The notes beneath the pieces were generated by a model. It was not told the origin of the DNA and made no database searches. It saw nothing but the letters and a program-made list of their open reading frames with translations. Below are positions 7,035 to 16,052 of a stretch of 35,177 nucleotides of DNA, piece after piece; the stretch's first letter is position 1; each line of letters opens with the position of its first letter. The stretch is from positions 1-35,177 of the forward strand of contig JACIXH010000029.1 of the NCBI GenBank assembly GCA_014360565.1. The letters run 5' to 3'. This stretch comes from Nocardia sp. (GTDB taxonomy: Bacteria > Actinomycetota > Actinomycetes > Mycobacteriales > Mycobacteriaceae). A program made the translations under genes and the position numbers.

Positions 7035-7919
7035 CTACGTCGTGGCAGCCAAGCGGACGAACGCCGCGGTCTCGAGCGTCTCGCCCCGGGCCGTCGGATC
7101 GATACCGGCGGCGACGAGCCTGCGCTCGGCTTCGACGGGCGATCCCGCCCATCCGGACAGCGCCGCCCGCAACGTCTTTCGCCGCTGCGCGAACGCCGCA
7201 TCGATCACCTCGAACACCCGTCGGCGATGCGCCTCGTCCATCGGCCACGGCGGTTCGGCGTAGCGGTCGATCCGCACCAGACCCGATTCGACGCGCGGCA
7301 CCGGCCAGAAGACCTGCGTGCCGACGTGACCGGCCCGCCGGACCTTGCCGAAGAAACCCGCCTTGACGCTCGGCACCCCGTACACCCGGTTGCCCGGCTC
7401 GGCGGCGAGCCGGTCGGCCACCTCCGCCTGGACCATCACCAGCGACACCATGATGCTCGGCAAGGTGGCGAGCAGGTGCAACAGCACGGGCACCGCCACG
7501 TTGTACGGCAGGTTCGCCACCAGCGCGGTCGGCACGGCGGGCAGCTGTTCCGGGCGCACCCGCAGCGCGTCGGCCTCGACCACGCGCAGGCGCTGCACCA
7601 GGCCGGGTGCGCGATCGGCGACGGTCTCGGGGAGATAGTTGGCGAGCACCGGGTCGATTTCGACGGCGACCACCTGGTCCACCACGTCGAGCAGCGCCAA
7701 CGTCAGCGAGCCGAGACCAGGACCGACCTCGAGCACCGTATCGCCCGCGCCGACGCCCGCCGCGGACACGATGCGACGCACGGTGTTGCCGTCGTGCACG
7801 AAGTTCTGTCCGAGCTGCTTGGTCGGTCGGACGCCGAAGCGTTCGGCCAGGGTCCGCACCTCGGCGGGACCGAGCAATGCGGCACGGCTACCTCGGGCGG
7901 AATTCTCTGGTGCGGACAC
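7035..7919 (-). CDS. rsmA: 16S rRNA (adenine(1518)-N6/adenine(1519)-N6)-dimethyltransferase
   Basis: RsmA/KsgA dimethylates two adjacent adenines in helix 45 of 16S rRNA using S-adenosylmethionine, a late step of small-subunit maturation. The 294-residue protein shows KQLGQNF (34-40), the SAM-binding EVGPGLG (64-70), the acidic EIDP (87-90) and the catalytic NLPYNV (136-141), followed by a C-terminal helical domain. GTG start at 7919. No Shine-Dalgarno is present, but TAAGTT lies exactly 6 nt upstream, so the mRNA is probably leaderless. The promoter lies in the 34-bp gap after the lipase gene, so rsmA can be transcribed independently of rpfB. In M. tuberculosis it follows rpfB directly; here a lipase gene intervenes. 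Confidence 0.96.
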   Translation of the reverse strand: MSAPENSARGSRAALLGPAEVRTLAERFGVRPTKQLGQNFVHDGNTVRRIVSAAGVGAGDTVLEVGPGLGSLTLALLDVVDQVVAVEIDPVLANYLPETVADRAPGLVQRLRVVEADALRVRPEQLPAVPTALVANLPYNVAVPVLLHLLATLPSIMVSLVMVQAEVADRLAAEPGNRVYGVPSVKAGFFGKVRRAGHVGTQVFWPVPRVESGLVRIDRYAEPPWPMDEAHRRRVFEVIDAAFAQRRKTLRAALSGWAGSPVEAERRLVAAGIDPTARGETLETAAFVRLAATT

Positions 7920-7925
7920 TGCTAG

Positions 7926-7931
7926 AACTTA
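7926..7931 (-). promoter_or_regulatory. Leaderless -10 of rsmA
   Basis: TAAGTT on the minus strand is followed by CTAGCA and then the GTG start at 7919. This 6-nt spacing puts transcription start at or next to the start codon. No clear -35 is visible. Confidence 0.5.
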
Positions 7932-7953
7932 CCAACCTCACCGATGGGGCAGC

Positions 7954-9111
7954 TCAGCGCTGTGTCGGGGCGGCGTTGACGCGCGCGAGGAAACCGTCGA
8001 TGGCGGCGAGTTGCTCGGGCGAGGCCGAGCCGTGCTGGCCGTTGCCGGGCACCACTTGCTGATCGACGCCGTTGATCGCGAACTGGGCCACCAGCGCCGC
8101 ATGCAGGGGTGACGGTACGACCATGTCGGCGACGTTCATCGACAGCAGGATCGGGGCATCGTAACCACTGGTCGGCAGCGTCATGTAGGCCGCGAGCGGC
8201 TCGCGCAGCGGGGCGAGCGGGCGCGCGAGCAGGTCGGCGAAGGCGACACCCTGGGTGGAGACGAAGATCTCGTCCAGGCACTGACTGCCCGTGGCGTCGA
8301 CGATCTCCTTGCCGCGCGGGGTCAGGTAGGAGTCGATGTCGAGCTCGGGACGGGTGGCGCGCAGACCGGCCAGGATGCTCACGACGAACGAAGTGGTGGC
8401 GCTGGACAGTCCCGGCACCGGCGGTGTGGCCGGACCGAGGAACGGCAGGATCTTCTCCACATCCGAGGCGGGATCGATCGCGGCGACCCCGCGGAAATCC
8501 AGTTCGGGGGCATATTCCGCCTGCACGTGCGCCGCGCTCAAGGCCGCGTGACCACCCTGGGAGACGCCGATCGCGCTCCAGGTGCGCGAGAGGTCGGGGT
8601 TGGCCTCGCGCGCCGCGCGGACCAGGTCGATGGTGGCGGTGGCTTCGCTGCGGACCTCGAGGTAGGGGTGCGGGCCGGTGTCGAAGCGGCCGAGCCCGAG
8701 GTAATCCGGGCTGACCACGGCATAGCCCTGGTCGACGAACCGCTTCAGCAGCCGGTCCTCGGACACGCGATACTGCGGCAGTCCGCCCAGCTCCGGATCG
8801 GCCTGCCCGCCACAGTTCGGGCCGGAACCCGAGGTGCCGTGGGCGTAGGCCACTACCGGCCAGCCGCCTGCCGGGGCGTCGCCCTCGGGCAGGAACATCG
8901 CACCACTGGCCCGGCGCTGCACACCCGCCGAATCCGACATCCAGTATTCGACGGACGATCCCCGGTCCAGGCCGTGGAAGCCGGCGGGTTCGGCCTGCAC
9001 CGAGATCAGCGATCCGGGAGTTTCGGCCATCGCCGGGGTGACCCCGCCTGCCGCTACGGCGCTTGCGACCAGTGCGGCGACAGCAGACGCCCGAATCGGG
9101 TTCTTCAGCAC
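7954..9111 (-). CDS. Secreted lipase (LIP family alpha/beta hydrolase)
   Basis: A 385-residue exported hydrolase. Residues 1-29 are a Sec signal peptide with a hydrophobic core and an AMA cleavage site before E30. The oxyanion-side HGTSGSG is at 91-97, the nucleophile serine in GVSQGGH (S184), and the likely acid and base are D329 (NVADM) and H360 (GNGQHGS). The layout matches secretory lipases of the LIP family (PF03583-like) in mycolate actinobacteria, which cleave acylglycerols or esters outside the cell; the substrate is unknown. Start is GTG, with ACGGAA a few bases upstream and TACACT (9149-9154) as a possible -10. It sits between rpfB and rsmA on the same strand, an insertion relative to M. 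tuberculosis. Cysteines 100 and 278 may form a disulfide. Confidence 0.85.
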   Translation of the reverse strand: MLKNPIRASAVAALVASAVAAGGVTPAMAETPGSLISVQAEPAGFHGLDRGSSVEYWMSDSAGVQRRASGAMFLPEGDAPAGGWPVVAYAHGTSGSGPNCGGQADPELGGLPQYRVSEDRLLKRFVDQGYAVVSPDYLGLGRFDTGPHPYLEVRSEATATIDLVRAAREANPDLSRTWSAIGVSQGGHAALSAAHVQAEYAPELDFRGVAAIDPASDVEKILPFLGPATPPVPGLSSATTSFVVSILAGLRATRPELDIDSYLTPRGKEIVDATGSQCLDEIFVSTQGVAFADLLARPLAPLREPLAAYMTLPTSGYDAPILLSMNVADMVVPSPLHAALVAQFAINGVDQQVVPGNGQHGSASPEQLAAIDGFLARVNAAPTQR

Positions 9112-9148
9112 AGTTCCGTCTCTCTACCAGGCGATCAGATCCTGGACG

Positions 9149-9154
9149 AGTGTA
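9149..9154 (-). promoter_or_regulatory. Possible -10 element of the lipase gene
   Basis: TACACT on the minus strand lies in the 120-bp gap after rpfB, about 37 bases before the GTG. The -35 region (GGGCCT) is poor. It suggests separate transcription of the lipase gene. Confidence 0.35.
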
Positions 9155-9231
9155 CAGATCGACCGGAGCGCAGGCCCGGAACGACAGGCGATTCGGCGCT
9201 CGAGGATCAGCGCTGCGGCGAGCGGAGATTG

Positions 9232-10428
<1,197 letters not shown>

Positions 10429-10531
10429 TCACGATTCGATATAGACGGTGCTGGTAGATAACGAAGTCGACGGCCGATTGTGAGCCGACTCACGTTTATC
10501 GTCCAGTCCCCTACCGACCAGACGAATCGGG

Positions 10532-11365
10532 CTAACGAATCCGATACAGCCTGCGCGCGTTCGCCGTGGTGATCTCCGCGAGTTCCTGCGGGTCCTGCCC
10601 ACGCGCCTCGGCGAGTGCACGCACCGTGTACGGCAGGCAATAGGGCTCGTTCGGCGCACCGCGATATGGGTGCGGCGTGAGATAGGGCGCGTCGGTTTCC
10701 ACCAGGATCTGGTCGTCGGGCACCAACTCGGCGGCCTCGCGAAGTTCATGCGCGTTCTTGAAACTCACGGTGCCGGAGAAACTCAGTACGTATCCCTCCG
10801 CCACGCAGGCCTGCGCCATGGTGGCGTCGGAAGAGAAGCAGTGGAAGATCACCGTGTCCGGCGCGCCCTCGTCGAGCAGCACCGTGAGCAGGTCGTGGTC
10901 GGCTTCGCGGTTGTGGATCATCAGCGGTTTGCGCACGCGCTTGGCCAGGTCGATGTGCCAGCGGAAGCCCTCGATCTGGGTTTCGACATCGGCGCAGCCG
11001 TCGAGCTTGCCCGGCCAGTAGTAGTCCAGGCCCGTCTCCCCGACGGCGACCACGCGCGGATCGTTGGCGAGGTGCTCGAGCTCGGCCTTGGCCTTGTCGT
11101 CGAGGGCGTTGGCCCGGGTGGGGTGCAGCGCGACGGCGGCGTACACCCGCGGATCCCACTGCGCCGCCTTGACGGCCCACTGCGCGGCGGCGAGATCGTC
11201 GGCGACGGTCACCACGTGCCCGACACCGGCCGAGGCCGCGCGATCCACGATGACCGCGGTCGACGCGGCATCGGTTGCGCCACAGGCGTCCAGGTGCGTG
11301 TGGGCATCGATCAGCGGCGCGAGCGGCGCGGGAACGGGCGGAGCCGGACGATTCGTGTTTGCCAC
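10532..11365 (-). CDS. tatD: TatD family metal-dependent deoxyribonuclease
   Basis: A 277-residue TIM-barrel hydrolase of the TatD family (3'-5' exonuclease acting on DNA or RNA). Metal ligands are visible: HTH at residues 22-24 (DAHTHLD), the glutamate in [10 protein letters not shown], the histidines in MIHNREAD and FHCFSS, and the aspartate in [14 protein letters not shown] at 11365 is chosen because TACTGT lies 7 nt upstream, an ideal leaderless arrangement. An in-frame ATG at 11389 would overlap the divergent metG start codon and is less likely. tatD heads the minus-strand run tatD-rpfB, as in M. tuberculosis next to metG. The substrate in this organism is not known. Confidence 0.92.
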   Translation of the reverse strand: MANTNRPAPPVPAPLAPLIDAHTHLDACGATDAASTAVIVDRAASAGVGHVVTVADDLAAAQWAVKAAQWDPRVYAAVALHPTRANALDDKAKAELEHLANDPRVVAVGETGLDYYWPGKLDGCADVETQIEGFRWHIDLAKRVRKPLMIHNREADHDLLTVLLDEGAPDTVIFHCFSSDATMAQACVAEGYVLSFSGTVSFKNAHELREAAELVPDDQILVETDAPYLTPHPYRGAPNEPYCLPYTVRALAEARGQDPQELAEITTANARRLYRIR

Positions 11366-11371
11366 CCGGAT

Positions 11372-11378
11372 TACAGTA
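11372..11378. promoter_or_regulatory. Symmetric -10 element shared by tatD and metG
   Basis: TACAGTA reads TACTGTA on the other strand. On plus, TACAGT ends 10 nt before the metG ATG (11388). On minus, TACTGT ends 7 nt before the tatD GTG (11365). One heptamer can therefore open the duplex for divergent transcription. The two start codons are only 22 bp apart and neither has a Shine-Dalgarno. Confidence 0.55.
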
Positions 11379-11387
11379 GTGGGCATC

Positions 11388-12956
11388 ATGAGTGCAGCCG
11401 AAGGCGCCGAGGCGCCCGCCTTCTACGTCACGACGGCCATCGCGTACCCGAACGGTGCGCCGCATATCGGCCACGCGTACGAATACATCTCCACCGACGC
11501 GATCGCCCGCTTCAAGCGACTCGACGGGTACGACGTGTTCTTCATGACCGGCACCGACGAGCACGGTCAGAAGATGCAGCAGACCGCGGCCACCGAGGGC
11601 ATCCCGGTACAGGAGCTCGCGGCCCGCAACTCCGATGTCTTCGAGGCGATGGACAAGGCGCTCGACATCTCCCTCGATCGCTTCATCCGTACCACCGACG
11701 AAGACCATCAGGCCGCCTGCGTGGCCATCTGGGAGCGGATGCTCGCCAACGGCGACATCTACCTCGGCAACTACTCCGGCTGGTACTCGGTGCGCGACGA
11801 GGCGTTCTACAACGAGGAAGAGACGACTCTCCTCGCCGACGGCACGCGCGAGTCCACCGAGACCAAGACCCCGGTCACCTGGACCGAGGAGTCGAACTAC
11901 TTCTTCAAGCTCTCGGCGTACCAGGACAAGCTCCTGGCCCTCTACGAGGACCGCCCCGAGTTCATCGCGCCCTCGACCCGGCGCAACGAGATCGTCAGCT
12001 ATGTCAAGGCCGGGCTGAAGGATCTGTCGATCTCGCGCACCACCTTCGACTGGGGCGTTCCGGTCCCCGGCGAGCCCGATCACGTGATGTACGTGTGGGT
12101 CGACGCGCTCACCAATTACCTGACCGGCGTCGGCTTTCCGAACACCGGCTCCGCCGCGTTCGAGAAGTTCTGGCCCGCGAGCCTGCACATCATCGGCAAG
12201 GACATCACCCGCTTCCACACGGTGTACTGGCCCGCGTTCCTGATGTCGGCCGGGATCGACCTCCCCGACCGGGTGTTCGTGCACGGGTTCTTGTACAACA
12301 AGGGCGAGAAGATGTCGAAGTCGACGGGCAACGTGGTCGACCCGCTGTCGCTGGTGTCGACCTACGGCCTCGACCAGGTGCGCTTCTTCCTGCTGCGCGA
12401 GATCTCCTACGGCCAGGACGGCAGCTACAGCAACGACGCCATCGCGGGCCGCATCAACAGCGATCTGGCCAACGAGTTCGGCAACCTGGTCCAGCGCAGC
12501 CTGACCATGGTGAACAAGAACTGCGACGCCAAGTCCCCCACCCCGGGCGAGTTCACCGACGAAGACCGCGTGCTGCTCGACCGCGCCAACGCGCTGCTCG
12601 ACAAGTGCCGCGCCGAATTCGACGTCCAGCAGATGCATCTGGCCCTGGAAGCCATCTGGCTCACCCTCGGCGAGACCAACCGCTACTTCTCCGCCAATGC
12701 CCCGTGGGCGCTGCGTAAGTCGGGCACCGAAGAAGACCTGGCCCGCATGGCCACGGTCCTCTACGTCACCCTCGAGGTGGTCCGCATCGTCGCCATCCTG
12801 GTCCAACCCGTCATGCCCGGCTCCGCCGCCAAGATCTTGGACCTGCTCGCCCAGGACGGCCGCACCTTCGCCGACATCGCAACACCCTTGGCCCCCGGCC
12901 TCGACCTGCCTGCGCCGGAGCCGATCTTCCCGCGCTACCTCGAGCCGAAGGAATAG
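11388..12956 (+). CDS. metG: Methionyl-tRNA synthetase
   Basis: This enzyme charges tRNA-Met and initiator tRNA with methionine in the cytosol. The 522-residue class I synthetase has the HIGH motif at 26-29 ([10 protein letters not shown]) and KMSKS at 308-312 ([12 protein letters not shown]), followed by a helical anticodon-binding domain. I see no four-cysteine zinc knuckle in the connective peptide and no C-terminal tRNA-binding appendage, consistent with the short mycobacterial type. The ATG at 11388 follows the shared -10 with almost no leader. It is divergent from tatD and convergent with the PEP-mutase-family gene, from which a strong hairpin separates it. Confidence 0.97.
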   Translation: MSAAEGAEAPAFYVTTAIAYPNGAPHIGHAYEYISTDAIARFKRLDGYDVFFMTGTDEHGQKMQQTAATEGIPVQELAARNSDVFEAMDKALDISLDRFIRTTDEDHQAACVAIWERMLANGDIYLGNYSGWYSVRDEAFYNEEETTLLADGTRESTETKTPVTWTEESNYFFKLSAYQDKLLALYEDRPEFIAPSTRRNEIVSYVKAGLKDLSISRTTFDWGVPVPGEPDHVMYVWVDALTNYLTGVGFPNTGSAAFEKFWPASLHIIGKDITRFHTVYWPAFLMSAGIDLPDRVFVHGFLYNKGEKMSKSTGNVVDPLSLVSTYGLDQVRFFLLREISYGQDGSYSNDAIAGRINSDLANEFGNLVQRSLTMVNKNCDAKSPTPGEFTDEDRVLLDRANALLDKCRAEFDVQQMHLALEAIWLTLGETNRYFSANAPWALRKSGTEEDLARMATVLYVTLEVVRIVAILVQPVMPGSAAKILDLLAQDGRTFADIATPLAPGLDLPAPEPIFPRYLEPKE

Positions 12957-12968
12957 TCGAACGTGCTG

Positions 12969-12995
12969 TGGCGCACGGTCTTTCGCCGTGCGCCA
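12969..12995 (+). terminator. Hairpin terminator after metG
   Basis: TGGCGCACGG (12969-12978) and CCGTGCGCCA (12986-12995) form a perfect 10-bp stem with loop TCTTTCG, 12 bases after the metG stop. It lies between convergent genes and has no T-run, so it may act in both directions. Confidence 0.65.
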
Positions 12996-13008
12996 GGCAT
13001 CGGCGCCG

Positions 13009-13761
13009 CTACTTCCAGGCGGCGAGCAAGTTGGTGGCTTCGACGCCGAGTGCGGCCTGGAGGAACGGGCCGAAGCTGATCCGGGCCACGCCGAGGTCGG
13101 CGAAGTGGGCTTTGGCCGGGGTGCCGGGCTGACCGAACACATTGACCGGCAACGGCAGGTCGGTGGTGAGGCGGCGCAGGTCGGCGTCGGCGTGCCTGCC
13201 GACGGGGTAGAGAACGTCGGCCCCCGCGTCGGCGGCCATGGTCAGGCGGGCGATCGCGCGGTCGAGGCGGTCGGCCTCTTCGCCGTCTTGGCGCAGGAAC
13301 AGATCGGTGCGGGCGTTGACCACCACGTGAACGCCTGCCGCGTCGGCTGCCTCGCGCAGACCGCGGACCAGGTCGGCGTGTTCGGCGGGCGAACGAAGGC
13401 GCTTGCCCTCGCTGTGGACCGTGTCCTCGATATTGAGGCCGACCGCGCCCGCGGCGAGGAGTCCGTCGATGAGCTGCAGCGGTTCGAGGCCGTAGCCGGA
13501 CTCGATGTCGACCGAGACCGGAACCTCGACCGAGGCGGTGACCTGAGTGACGCGAGCGAGGAGCTCATCGAAGCTCATCCCCTCGCCGTCGGTGCGGCCG
13601 ATCGAGTCGGCCACCGGATGGCTGCCCATGGTCAGTCCCGAAAAACCGGCGGCCGCAGCCAGATTCGCCGACCACGCGTCCCAGACGGTCGGCAACACCA
13701 CCGGATTGCCCGGACGGTGCAGTTCGAGCAGAGTCTTCGCCTTGGTATCCAGAGAAGTCAT
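13009..13761 (-). CDS. Isocitrate lyase/phosphoenolpyruvate mutase family protein
   Basis: A 250-residue TIM-barrel protein of the PEP mutase/isocitrate lyase superfamily (PF13714-like), whose members make or break C-C or C-P bonds in 2-oxo or phospho acids. Visible motifs are LPTVWDAWSA (23-32), the metal-binding VDIESGYG (84-91, D85 and E87) and LNIEDTVHS (109-117, E112 and D113). The isocitrate lyase cysteine signature is absent, so it is not a true glyoxylate-shunt enzyme; its substrate is unknown. Start is ATG at 13761; an in-frame TTG at 13791 has less support. It lies 33 bp after soxR on the same strand, so it is probably co-transcribed with that redox regulator. Confidence 0.85.
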   Translation of the reverse strand: MTSLDTKAKTLLELHRPGNPVVLPTVWDAWSANLAAAAGFSGLTMGSHPVADSIGRTDGEGMSFDELLARVTQVTASVEVPVSVDIESGYGLEPLQLIDGLLAAGAVGLNIEDTVHSEGKRLRSPAEHADLVRGLREAADAAGVHVVVNARTDLFLRQDGEEADRLDRAIARLTMAADAGADVLYPVGRHADADLRRLTTDLPLPVNVFGQPGTPAKAHFADLGVARISFGPFLQAALGVEATNLLAAWK

Positions 13762-13794
13762 ACCCGCGATGATGCACGAGGTCTCCGGCAACGG

Positions 13795-14280
13795 CTATAC
13801 GCAGCCGGATTTCGGTGGGCAGTTCACCTGCACATCGAGCACGCGGGCGCCGGGGCCTTCCGCACCGAGCCGGTCGTGCTCGTTGACGAGTTTGCACGAG
13901 CCGAGCGAGAGGCAGCCGCAGCCGATACAGCCGGTCAGGTTGTCGCGCAGACGGACGAGCTGGGTGATGCGGTCGTCGAGATCTTCCCGCCAGGTCGTCG
14001 ACACATTTTCCCAGTCGCGACGGGTCGGGGTGCGACCTTCGGGCAGGCGGTCCAACGCTGATCGGATCTCACTGAGCGGGATTCCGACGCGCTGCGAGAT
14101 GCGAATGAAGGCGACCCGGCGCAGGGTCTCGCGAGAATACCGACGTTGATTGCCACTGGTTCTACGGCTCGTTATGAGACCTTCGCGTTCGTAGAAGTGC
14201 AATGCGGACACTGCGACTCCACTACGATCGGAAAGCTGCCCCGGGGTCAGCTCCTTCGTTTGCCAATCGGCCATCGTCAT
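13795..14280 (-). CDS. soxR: Redox-sensing transcriptional activator SoxR
   Basis: SoxR is a MerR-family dimer whose [2Fe-2S] cluster senses redox-cycling compounds and, when oxidised, activates promoters with long spacers. The 161-residue protein has an N-terminal winged HTH ([25 protein letters not shown], about 11-35), a dimerisation helix (about 85-115) and the cluster loop [12 protein letters not shown] with C118, C121, C123 and C129 in the exact CX2CXCX5C pattern. Two extra cysteines near the C-terminus (C154, C160) are unusual and not part of the cluster. The ATG at 14280 follows GGAGGAG by six bases. The PEP-mutase-family gene follows in the same operon and arcA is divergent. In actinobacteria SoxR usually responds to natural redox-active metabolites. 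Confidence 0.95.
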   Translation of the reverse strand: MTMADWQTKELTPGQLSDRSGVAVSALHFYEREGLITSRRTSGNQRRYSRETLRRVAFIRISQRVGIPLSEIRSALDRLPEGRTPTRRDWENVSTTWREDLDDRITQLVRLRDNLTGCIGCGCLSLGSCKLVNEHDRLGAEGPGARVLDVQVNCPPKSGCV

Positions 14281-14301
14281 CTGTAGCTCCTCCCACGTTC
14301 C

Positions 14302-14321
14302 ACCTCAACAATACTTCAGGT
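14302..14321. promoter_or_regulatory. Candidate SoxR box between soxR and arcA
   Basis: An imperfect dyad, ACCTCAA at 14302-14308 with TTCAGGT at 14315-14321, resembles the SoxR site CCTCAAG...CTTGAGG, mismatching at inner positions and in one arm. On the minus strand a possible -10, TATTGT (14308-14313), lies inside it, suggesting autoregulation of soxR. The arcA start is 113 bp away on the other side. Confidence 0.5.
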
Positions 14322-14421
14322 ATTCGTGTCGTGTACGAAAAATGAGCGGAACAGGGTGGCAGCACGCACACGACCGGCCGAATCCAGCGCGTTGCGGCTC
14401 GCAGACACACCGTCCTCGCAT

Positions 14422-14427
14422 TACGGT
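14422..14427 (+). promoter_or_regulatory. Leaderless -10 of arcA
   Basis: TACGGT ends 6 nt before the arcA ATG at 14434. No Shine-Dalgarno is present, and the -35 position (TCGCAG) is weak. Confidence 0.45.
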
Positions 14428-14433
14428 TTGCAG

Positions 14434-15675
14434 ATGGGAACTGCCCCCGACTCGCACCTGACCGTCACCTCCGAGGTCGGCCGGCTACGGACGGTGCTGC
14501 TGCACCGCCCCGGCGCGGAACTACGCCGACTCACCCCGAGCAACAACGATCAGCTGCTTTTCGACGGCATCCCCTGGGTCGAGCGCGCGCAAGCCGAACA
14601 CGACGCCTTCGCCACCGTACTGCGCGAGCGCGGGGTGGAGGTGCTGTTATTGGCAGATCTGCTGGCCGAAACCCTCAGCGCCAGTGGCGCGGCCAGGATT
14701 CAGGGCATCTCGGCGGCTGTCGACGCCCGCAGGCTCGGCCACGGCCTGGCCGACCAGCTCGCCGCCGAACTGCGCAAATTCGAGGCCCCCGCACTCGCCG
14801 ACATCCTGATGGCCGGGATGACCTTCGACGAGCTGCCGTTCGGTCCCGACGCCGCCTCCCTGGTGCGGCGCATGCACCACGGCGGCGATTTCGTCATCGA
14901 TCCGCTGCCGAATCTGCTGTTCACCCGCGATTCCTCGTTCTGGGTCGGCCCGAAGGTCGCGATCACCTCGCTGGCGCTGCCCGCCCGCAGCCGGGAAACC
15001 TCGCTCACCGACCTGGTCTACGCGTTCCATCCGCGCTTCCTCGGCGTGCGGCGGGCCTACGAATCGCACACCGCGCCGATCGAGGGCGGTGATGTGCTGT
15101 TGCTCGCCAAAGGCGTTGCCGCCGTGGGCGTCGGCGAACGGACGACGCCGGCGGGCGCGGAAGCGTTGGCACGCAGCCTGTTCGACGACGACCTCGCGCA
15201 TACCGTGCTGGTGGTGCCGATCGCGCAGAACCGGGCGACCATGCATCTGGACACCGTCTGCACGATGGTCGACACCGACGCGGTGGTGATGTATCCCGGT
15301 GTACGGAAGACGCTGGAAGCGTTCACCATCCGCCGCGAAGACGGCTTCACCGGGCGCGGCGACCTCGAACGCATCAGCATCACCGGACCCGAACCCTTCC
15401 TGCCCGCCGCGGCCGCGGCGATGGGCATCGCGAAGTTGCGCGTGATCGATACCGGTCGCGAGGGGCCCGATGCCGAACGCGAACAGTGGGACGACGGCAA
15501 CAACACCCTCGCCCTCGCGCCCGGCGTGGTCGTGGCCTACGAACGCAACGAGATGACCAATTCGCGCCTGACCGAGGCGGGGATCGAAGTGATCACCATC
15601 AGCGGCTCGGAGTTGGGCTCCGGCCGCGGCGGCCCCCGCTGCATGTCCTGCCCGCTGTCCCGAGACGAGGTGTGA
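14434..15675 (+). CDS. arcA: Arginine deiminase
   Basis: This enzyme hydrolyses arginine to citrulline and ammonia, the first step of the ADI pathway, and can supply ATP or neutralise acid when carbamate kinase and ornithine transcarbamylase are present. The 413-residue protein fits the family length. Motifs are NLLFTRD (160-166), IEGGD (216-220), MHLDTV (270-275) and the C-terminal RCMSCPL with catalytic C403. The ATG at 14434 is chosen over an upstream in-frame start at 14326 because of homologue length and the -10 placed 6 nt upstream. No arcB, arcC or arginine/ornithine antiporter gene is adjacent. A small GntR regulator follows 5 bp downstream and is probably co-transcribed. Confidence 0.94.
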   Translation: MGTAPDSHLTVTSEVGRLRTVLLHRPGAELRRLTPSNNDQLLFDGIPWVERAQAEHDAFATVLRERGVEVLLLADLLAETLSASGAARIQGISAAVDARRLGHGLADQLAAELRKFEAPALADILMAGMTFDELPFGPDAASLVRRMHHGGDFVIDPLPNLLFTRDSSFWVGPKVAITSLALPARSRETSLTDLVYAFHPRFLGVRRAYESHTAPIEGGDVLLLAKGVAAVGVGERTTPAGAEALARSLFDDDLAHTVLVVPIAQNRATMHLDTVCTMVDTDAVVMYPGVRKTLEAFTIRREDGFTGRGDLERISITGPEPFLPAAAAAMGIAKLRVIDTGREGPDAEREQWDDGNNTLALAPGVVVAYERNEMTNSRLTEAGIEVITISGSELGSGRGGPRCMSCPLSRDEV

Positions 15676-15680
15676 GCAAC

Positions 15681-16040
15681 GTGTTCCACGTCGAGTTGTC
15701 CACCGACACCACGCAACCGCCGTACGAGCAGCTGCGGATGGCCGTGATCGAACAGGTCCGCGCGGGCACGCTCACGGCGGGCACCAAGATCCCCACGGTC
15801 CGCGCGCTGGCCGCCGAGCTCGGCATCGCCCCCAACACCGTCGCACGCGCCTACCGTGAACTGGAAGCCGACGGTGTGCTCGAAACCCGCGGCCGCCAGG
15901 GCTCTTTCATCGCCTCCTCCGGCGACCCCACCCGTGACATCGCCAGCCGGGCCGCCGTCGACTACGTCACGACCGTCCGGCGACTCGGCCTCGGCGACGC
16001 GGACGCCATCGACCTCGTCCACCGAGCACAGAACACCTGA
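15681..16040 (+). CDS. GntR family transcriptional regulator, YtrA type
   Basis: A 119-residue regulator with a GntR winged HTH (PPYEQLR at 13-19, IPTVRALAAELGIAPNTVARAYRELEADGVLETRGRQG across 37-74) and only a short helical tail, typical of the YtrA subfamily. These regulators usually repress their own operon, often next to ABC transporters, which are absent here. GTG at 15681 has GAGG ten bases upstream. GTG at 15672, overlapping the arcA stop, is an alternative adding three residues. Its tandem position with arcA suggests it may control arginine deiminase expression. The effector is unknown. It converges on pmt with 12 bp between stops. Confidence 0.88.
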   Translation: MFHVELSTDTTQPPYEQLRMAVIEQVRAGTLTAGTKIPTVRALAAELGIAPNTVARAYRELEADGVLETRGRQGSFIASSGDPTRDIASRAAVDYVTTVRRLGLGDADAIDLVHRAQNT

Positions 16041-16052
16041 ACGACCCTGCTC

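Noticed and set aside
10746..13142. A 798-codon minus-strand open frame
   Set aside because: It is antisense to metG, whose HIGH and KMSKS motifs are intact, and overlaps tatD. It is a codon-bias shadow.
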